Part shown: piece after piece, positions 59,051 to 64,000 of the stretch
Layout: every line of letters starts with the position of its first letter
Numbering within the stretch: the first letter of the stretch is position 1
Assembly: GCF_040712315.1 (NCBI RefSeq)
Contig: NC_134013.1
Span: forward strand, 85,628,001-85,692,000
Source of the DNA: Castanea sativa
Lineage: Eukaryota; Streptophyta; Magnoliopsida; Fagales; Fagaceae
Length of the DNA: 64,000 nucleotides
Reading direction: 5' to 3'
Made by a program: the position numbers and the translations under genes
Notes under the pieces: generated by a model
Seen by the model: only the letters and a program-made list of their open reading frames with translations
Told to the model about the DNA's origin: nothing
The model's database searches: none

Positions 59051-60133
59051 ATTGACGAAGTAGCACTTTTCCCCTTTATGTTTGGGGTAGTTTCATTCCC
59101 CCCCCTAAATTAAAATTGAATAATTTCCTCATTTATATTTTGTAAACGAGCATATACTCCTACTGTTACTCTCTTAGTTAATTAAACCCTAAATCTTATA
59201 ATTACTAAAATATTCCATTATGTAATGTCTAAAATACTCCTATTAAATTTTAATGTCCCAAAAAATTTCTTCTTGTATTTTGAATATTATGTGGTAAACT
59301 GGTAATCATGCTTGGAAAGTTAGAATGATAAAATATGGTGTTCTATATGTTACCTAAAAAACACTAATTTATTAGGTTTAAATCTCCTCGACTTATAATT
59401 TTATCTAATAGAAATTTTGATGACAGATGTCTTTTGTTATTTTGTTCTTTTTAATTTCTTTTCCTACTTAAAAGGGTATTCATTAAAAACAAGTAAGCTA
59501 AATATCGTAGTTAGACTTATAAAATAAGATGATAAAAAATGAACTATAAATAACAAAATCTCCATTGTAGATGGTTGCAAGTATTTAATTTGATGAAGAT
59601 CTTCAAAAAATTATAGCATATATTATCATTCACTGCGAAAATTTAAATATTGTGGAAAGATGATGATATTCATTTTCATTTCTTGTAGCATTTTTGTTGA
59701 GTAAATATTACATTTAGTAAATAGTTTCAAGAAATTGTCATAGTAAATACTAAATAAATATTCAAATAGCTATTTTAAATTTAAGTACATGATTTTATAC
59801 TTCTTCAACAAAAATATATATATATATATATATATATTAATTTTCTCACCACATTAGTGTATATATTAATTTTCTCACCACACTAGTATTTTAAACTATA
59901 CCAATAACAAAACTGATAGTCTTTTTAGACTAAAAACCAAAAAAACATTAAACTAACACTGTAGTATTTGATAGAGAACCAATCTACTTTTTGACGAAGC
60001 CTATAAACATAAAGATCAAACTTGTTGACAAGTACTCGATTTTTATACACGCATCATCATTCCTAACCACTGACCCATCACCTTGCAATTTCGCGTAACC
60101 TTGTGATAAGCGCAAGCCTCCTCTCCTTCGCTG
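59051..60133. other. Gene-free stretch upstream of the DUF761 gene
   Basis: AT-rich. A 35-bp word ('attaattttctcaccacayt') is duplicated at about 59837-59887. Distal promoter elements could lie here, but none are recognisable. Confidence 0.55.
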
Positions 60134-60143
60134 TATATAAATA
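60134..60143 (+). promoter_or_regulatory. TATA box of the DUF761 gene
   Basis: TATATAAATA lies 92-101 bp upstream of the first ATG, a good plant TATA match giving a leader of roughly 70 nt. Confidence 0.65.
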
Positions 60144-60234
60144 CAATCGACCCCTCTTGCCAAAAACAGAAAACTTTGCAATTAATACATACCTTTTCAA
60201 CTACACACATCCTTAATTAGAGTGTACGTGTCTT

Positions 60235-60633
60235 ATGCAGTTCTCCAACATGGGCAAAGACATCAATTTATCCTTGTTAACACGCTTGAAGAGAGCAGTG
60301 AAGAACGTAAGGTTCCTGTTAGATTTTAACATGAACCGGTGGCGTCTAGCATCGGTGCTTGGCCGTGCCTCTTCTTCGAGCAAACGATTAAGCTTCAATG
60401 ATCGACCGGGCTTGAGGGCAGCTAGTGATGATGATACAACAGATTTTGAAGACTCAGTAGGCTCTTCAAGACCAGGGATTCAGAGGACTATAAGCTTTCC
60501 ATCCGAAGATAATGTTGATAAGAGAGCAGAAATGTTTATTGCTAATTTCTATCGTCAACTTCAGATAGAGAGACAAATTTCACTAGAGCTTCAATATTGC
60601 CGGGGAAATAGCTTCAAGTTAATGTCTCCATGA
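60235..60633 (+). CDS. DUF761 ('cotton fibre protein') domain protein
   Basis: Intronless, 132 codons (MQFSNMGKDINLSLL...). Met6 (MGKDINLSLL) is the alternative start; the first ATG is kept because it is nearest the TATA-defined leader. The N-terminal half is basic with a hydrophobic/basic stretch (LLTRLKRAVKNVRFLL, residues 14-29). A Ser-rich and acidic DDDTTDFED linker follows (66-73). The C-terminal part carries DKRAEMFIANFYRQLQIERQ (95-114), the short DUF761 motif in which an acidic/basic helix precedes FYxQLxxER/QR. Members are small plant proteins of unknown biochemical function, some linked to stress or fibre development. Neighbours give no functional clue: AT-rich DNA upstream and a LINE about 1.4 kb downstream. 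Codon usage and the TATA box argue that it is a real, intact gene. Confidence 0.85.
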   Translation: MQFSNMGKDINLSLLTRLKRAVKNVRFLLDFNMNRWRLASVLGRASSSSKRLSFNDRPGLRAASDDDTTDFEDSVGSSRPGIQRTISFPSEDNVDKRAEMFIANFYRQLQIERQISLELQYCRGNSFKLMSP

Positions 60634-62029
60634 TTGATAATTTTTTGGTTTTTTTGGGGTGTTTTATTTATTTATTCATTTTTTGTTTTGGGACTTTGAT
60701 TATTGTTTGTTTGATGAAGCCTTTGATTTTTAGAAAAAGGGGCCTCTAGTGTGAATTTGCGAAAGTGTTTCTGATGTTGTAGTGCCGGTTGTAAAATTCC
60801 AAGACCGTTCTTTCCTTCTTTCTTTCATGACTTTTATGTAATATAATGAGAAACACATCAATTCTTTGTAAATTTTCCTTCTTCTTTATTGAGAATAATA
60901 CAAATTTTCTGATTCAACTTCTTAATGAATGGTAGTTACTAGAAGATGCGAAAAATTTGACCGTAAAGTTTGTTGGTTATAACTTATAACATTAGTGTAT
61001 CCAAAGTAGAGCGAGGCTAGTGATTGCGATTGGGTTTACTTTCTTGGTCTTTTTTTCCCTAATAGAACATTATTACATTAAATAACAATAGCTAAGCACA
61101 AGCTTTATATTCGTGAGGATTTCATGAACTTGGGAAGAAGATCGTTAGGATTAATGCAACCTAATACATTTGACACATAATTTCTTAGCCAACAATATTA
61201 ACGAGGAGAGATCTGAAACCATGAAAGAGAAAGGGAGATAGGACAAGCGTAAGAATCATAATGAACATATCATATATTTTTTAAGTTGAAAAATGCTAAA
61301 ATTACTGCAAATTTTATTACAAATTATTTCCTAAACAATATGGCAATAAATGTTATTGGCTTGGTGCCACTTCAATTACTAATAAATAAATATTTAAATT
61401 TCCTTTTTGTGATTAGTGACACGTTAATTTGTAAGTCTAATTTAGTAAAATTTATAATATCACTTAGATAACTGTTTTAGGTATCTAGTTAATTATGACA
61501 TTATTTTTGTGATTAGTTGGCATGTAACCATTGGTTAAGGTTTTCTATAATGGGGAAGTAGTTGCCACTTCGAATCTAGTGCTGCTTTGAGCTTGGAATG
61601 TTCTCTAGTTGAGCTTCTCCCTGCGGAGGCTCTTTAGATGGTCAATGGGGTTATCTTGTTCTGAGTGATGTTGTGGCATTAATATATGGTCTTTTTCTTA
61701 TTGCGTATAATTTTGTTTTCCATATCACTATGCATATTTAAAACTATGTTTTGTGGAAATTATAGACTTTATTTCCATTTTAGTAATAGTTTATTGAAGT
61801 TATTTGACTTAAATGGTTGTAAGTTGTATATTAATTTTATGATAGACCATCCGCTAATTGGGATCGATATTTGAAGTTTCATCAATTTTTACTAATTGAT
61901 CAATTAATTTATTTTGAATGTTTGAGGTAAAAAGACAGAGGACTAGTGGCTTACTTGAAACCTGTCACGAGTTATGCAGAAACCATTCTCAATTGATCAT
62001 CACAGCTGGTAGTGGGTCAGGTTTGGAAG
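60634..62029. other. 3' flank of the DUF761 gene and gene-free stretch
   Basis: Possible polyadenylation context 'atgtaatataatgag' near 60836-60850. Beyond that no gene; 61,280-61,520 is AT-rich with 'aaattattt' words. No bounded element. Confidence 0.5.
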
Positions 62030-62042
62030 GGTTGGAAGCCTT

Positions 62043-62707
62043 CTTTTCTTTTCTTTTTTTTGCTGAATAAGGCAATATATTAACACAAAAAAAAAGGGGG
62101 AGTGAAAACAAACAGAAGCAAGGGAAGGGGAGAGACTTAGCCTCACCTCCTTCCATAAACCCAGAAACTACAGAGAAGGGGGGGGGGGGGCCCAAAATTG
62201 CTACAAAAGTATGCCCATTGGGCTAGGGAATCAGCTACAACATTAGAGTCTCTAAAAACAAAAGAGGAATTCCAACATACAAAAGAGTTTAGAATCACAC
62301 GGATATCTTCTATAATAGCATTCATGGACTAGTGAGGAGTTGTAGATGGGTTTATGATAGCTTTTATCACAGATTGGGCATCTCCTTCTATCACAACTCC
62401 AATGAAACCTTCTTTATGAGTCAAACTAGCTGCTAAGAGAGCTGCTTTAGATTCCGCCCATAAGGACTCACCTGGGCATTCTTCCTGAGACTGTGCTGCT
62501 ACTATGGTTCCGTTGCTATCTCTGCAAACCACTGCCAGCACCACCTTATCAGGCTTCACTGCTGCATCAAAGTTACATTTGATCCATCCAAGAGGAGGAG
62601 GCTTCCATGAGGGAGAGTTCTCTTTTTCTTCAAGAATCGATTGCCAAGCTTGCTTGTGTTGAATAAATACCTTATTTATTTGGATGGAGAGCTTGATAGA
62701 TTCTATC
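62043..62707 (-). mobile_element. 5'-truncated LINE with 13-bp target duplication
   Basis: GGTTGGAAGCCTT occurs at 62030-62042 and 62708-62720. On the minus strand the insert ends in CCTTATTCAGCAAAAAAAAG with an interrupted A tail next to the left duplication, the 3' end expected of an L1-type plant LINE. Only about 665 bp survive, containing the RNase H domain described separately. The pre-insertion locus resembles 57435-57480. Confidence 0.9.
62130..62706 (-). pseudogene. LINE RNase H-like domain, C-terminal fragment with one stop
   Basis: C-terminal part of a non-LTR retrotransposon ORF2-type protein. Order on the minus strand: SPSWKPPPLGWIKCNFDAAV (first catalytic Asp in FDAAV), RDSNGTIVAAQS, LWAESKAALLAA (Glu), VVIEGDAQSVIKAI (Asp), then, after an in-frame TAG at 62329-62331, SMNAIIEDIRVIL and FRDSNVVADSLAQWA (last Asp). 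All four acidic positions of the RNase H fold are present. The TAG replaces a codon between TTPH and SMNA and is the only lesion seen in the domain core; upstream reverse transcriptase sequence is absent because the copy is truncated. A 13-G run at 62178-62190 on the plus strand falls in the C-terminal part and may hide a length error. Confidence 0.88.
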
Positions 62708-62720
62708 GGTTGGAAGCCTT

Positions 62721-62945
62721 TGAATGGCTAAGTTTGGAGTCTCAAATATGAATAATTTATACCCAACCTACTTTAAAGTTTAAACAGCAGATTACTGTTG
62801 AACCACTAAACCTGTTTTGAAAAGCAAATTTGAAAAAAAAAATTAATGAGTTAGCTTCAAGCTAGGCAACTTGTCCTAGGTACTTTTTTGAGTCATAAAG
62901 AGAAAGTCAATTGAATTAATAAGTTATTATTCATTCATCTCACTT
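62721..62945. other. Flank of the LINE insertion
   Basis: 'tgaatggctaagtttggagt' and following bases correspond to the repeat at 57448-57480. No gene. Confidence 0.5.
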
Positions 62946-64000
62946 AGTGGCAGCGCCACGTTTAGGTCAGGACGGTCCCAGGACTACCTTGACTTGAAAA
63001 AAAAATTATATATAATAATTTAAAATTTTTTATTTATCTACCCTTAAAAAAATTAGGAACACTCTCAAAAAAATTTTACGCCAATAAAATTAAATTTTGG
63101 TGGATTATTTGTTCTACTTTCAAGCAAAAAGAAAAAACTCAAAATAAATTGAACTAAAATCTTTAAAAAAAAAATTGTAATAGAGAATCTGGAAAAAAAA
63201 AAAATTTGTAACAGAACAAGCTCACCTAGGGAAAAAAAGCCCAACATCAATCCTAAACAAAACCAACCCCAACTATATTTTTAAATCAAAATAATTATTA
63301 ACTAAATACCCAACTGGCCTAACCCCAACGGATTCTCAAAAAAAAAAAAAAAAAACAACCAACCAACCAAAACCCAATACGCGCTTGCCAATTCATCAAA
63401 TGGTAAAGCAAAAACTAAAATAACAAAACCTCATCAATGACAACGACCAATGGACCAAGCACATCGGTGCGACGGCGCCTCTGCCTGAAACTCGAGCAAC
63501 AGAGCACATCAGGCATTGGAGATCAGCCGATCAGATCAGAACTTGCGACGCTTGGCCTCGAGTCCTTCCTTGCCTCGACGTGCTGCCGCAACTCGCGGCG
63601 CCGCCCCTCAGGCCTCCCTTAAGGTATTTAAGTTCTTTACACTTTCCTTCTCTCTCTTTTTCTCCTTTACATCTTTGGGTTTGTTGTGAACTGTGGTCTA
63701 AGAGAGAGAGCGCTTTCTCTTTGAACTGAAATGAGACTCTCTCTCTCTCTCTCTCTCTCTCTGAACTGTAATTGGCTTAGCTTTACGGCTTTACTTTATA
63801 ACTTTATAATTATTTGCCCATGTTTTGACTTTATCCGTTGGTGTGTTGGTGAGTTTGTCTTTTAGTGTATTGTGAATTTATCTGATTGGCTCCTCTTGTG
63901 ACTCTTGCCTTTTAAGTGGGGGGTGGATGGGGCCATGGGGTGAGATATTTGAATTGGGGAAGTAAAGGCATGTAGAGGCAGGCACTAATACATTATAAAA
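62946..64000 (+). mobile_element. Probable hAT element, left end only (runs off the window)
   Basis: AGTGGCAGCGCCACGTTTAG at about 62946 followed by 'aggacggtcccaggactacc' resembles the CAGTGGCGGAGCCA-type left ends of plant hAT elements. A GC-rich segment at 63430-63620 with an open frame (MTTTNGPSTSVRRRLCLKLE..., ending at TAA 63620) followed by GTATTTAAG could be a 5' exon or leader of its transposase. A (CT)n tract lies at 63736-63762. The other end, and so the TSD, is outside the window. Confidence 0.35.
63736..63762 (+). repeat. (CT)n microsatellite
   Basis: About 27 bp of CT dinucleotides in the likely leader or intron of the preceding element. Confidence 0.9.

Noticed and set aside
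60213..60398. Minus-strand ORF opposite the DUF761 gene
   Set aside because: Antisense shadow of a recognisable coding frame on the plus strand.
1..64000. CRISPR array, bacterial operon, prophage, rRNA or organellar insert
   Set aside because: No regularly spaced repeats with unique spacers, no prokaryotic gene packing, and no rRNA or plastid/mitochondrial gene sequence recognised anywhere.

Overview
The window looks like nuclear DNA of a woody eudicot. It is strongly AT-rich, has GT-AG introns, dense dinucleotide and trinucleotide microsatellites, and many plant transposon families (hAT, Mutator-like and Tourist-like MITEs, copia/gypsy-type LTRs, a LINE, SINEs). The repeat families feel most like a Fagales tree such as oak, but that is recollection, not something the sequence proves. 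Nothing prokaryotic, organellar, CRISPR-like or phage-like is present.

Only three convincing host genes are visible. (1) A single-finger C2H2 QALGGH zinc-finger protein with a C-terminal EAR motif, minus strand, 15614-16132. (2) A complete five-exon 4-coumarate:CoA ligase (4CL), minus strand, 35207-41634, 543 codons, with all splice junctions and phases consistent. (3) A single-exon DUF761-type small protein, plus strand, 60235-60633. They share no obvious pathway. Two weak small-ORF candidates are also listed (50921-51133 and an interrupted fragment at 56433-56684).

Layout. 1-9 kb: copia-LTR-like sequence, tandem duplications, a Tourist-like MITE, a foldback MITE, a 1.2 kb non-autonomous hAT (4089-5317) and an LTR-like region with a minisatellite. 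9-14.4 kb: a 4.8 kb hAT element with a decayed BED-finger transposase, nested inside an older hAT-type element. 14.4-26.7 kb: the zinc-finger gene followed by a gene desert with long AT repeats and one 1.7 kb insertion. 26.7-35 kb: two solo LTRs of one family (the second carries its own hAT), a Mutator-type MITE, a copia-like LTR and TIR elements. 35-41.8 kb: 4CL, with a hAT MITE in intron 2. 42-50 kb: desert with a solo LTR set between triplet repeats. 50-60 kb: several SINEs, a perfect 33-bp inverted repeat, and two related hAT MITEs in opposite orientation. 60-64 kb: the DUF761 gene, a 5'-truncated LINE with an RNase H domain, and the start of a further probable hAT element running off the edge.

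The best-supported observations are element boundaries where terminal repeats and target-site duplications (TSDs) were read directly: 9299-14067, 4089-5317, 28793-29191, 30328-30928, 36968-37534, 55125-55661, 56686-57204, 26707-27443, 29907-31233 and 62043-62707. I found no clear undescribed multi-gene system. The most open item is the perfect hairpin at 54057-54138, a possible young MIRNA or hairpin-siRNA locus.
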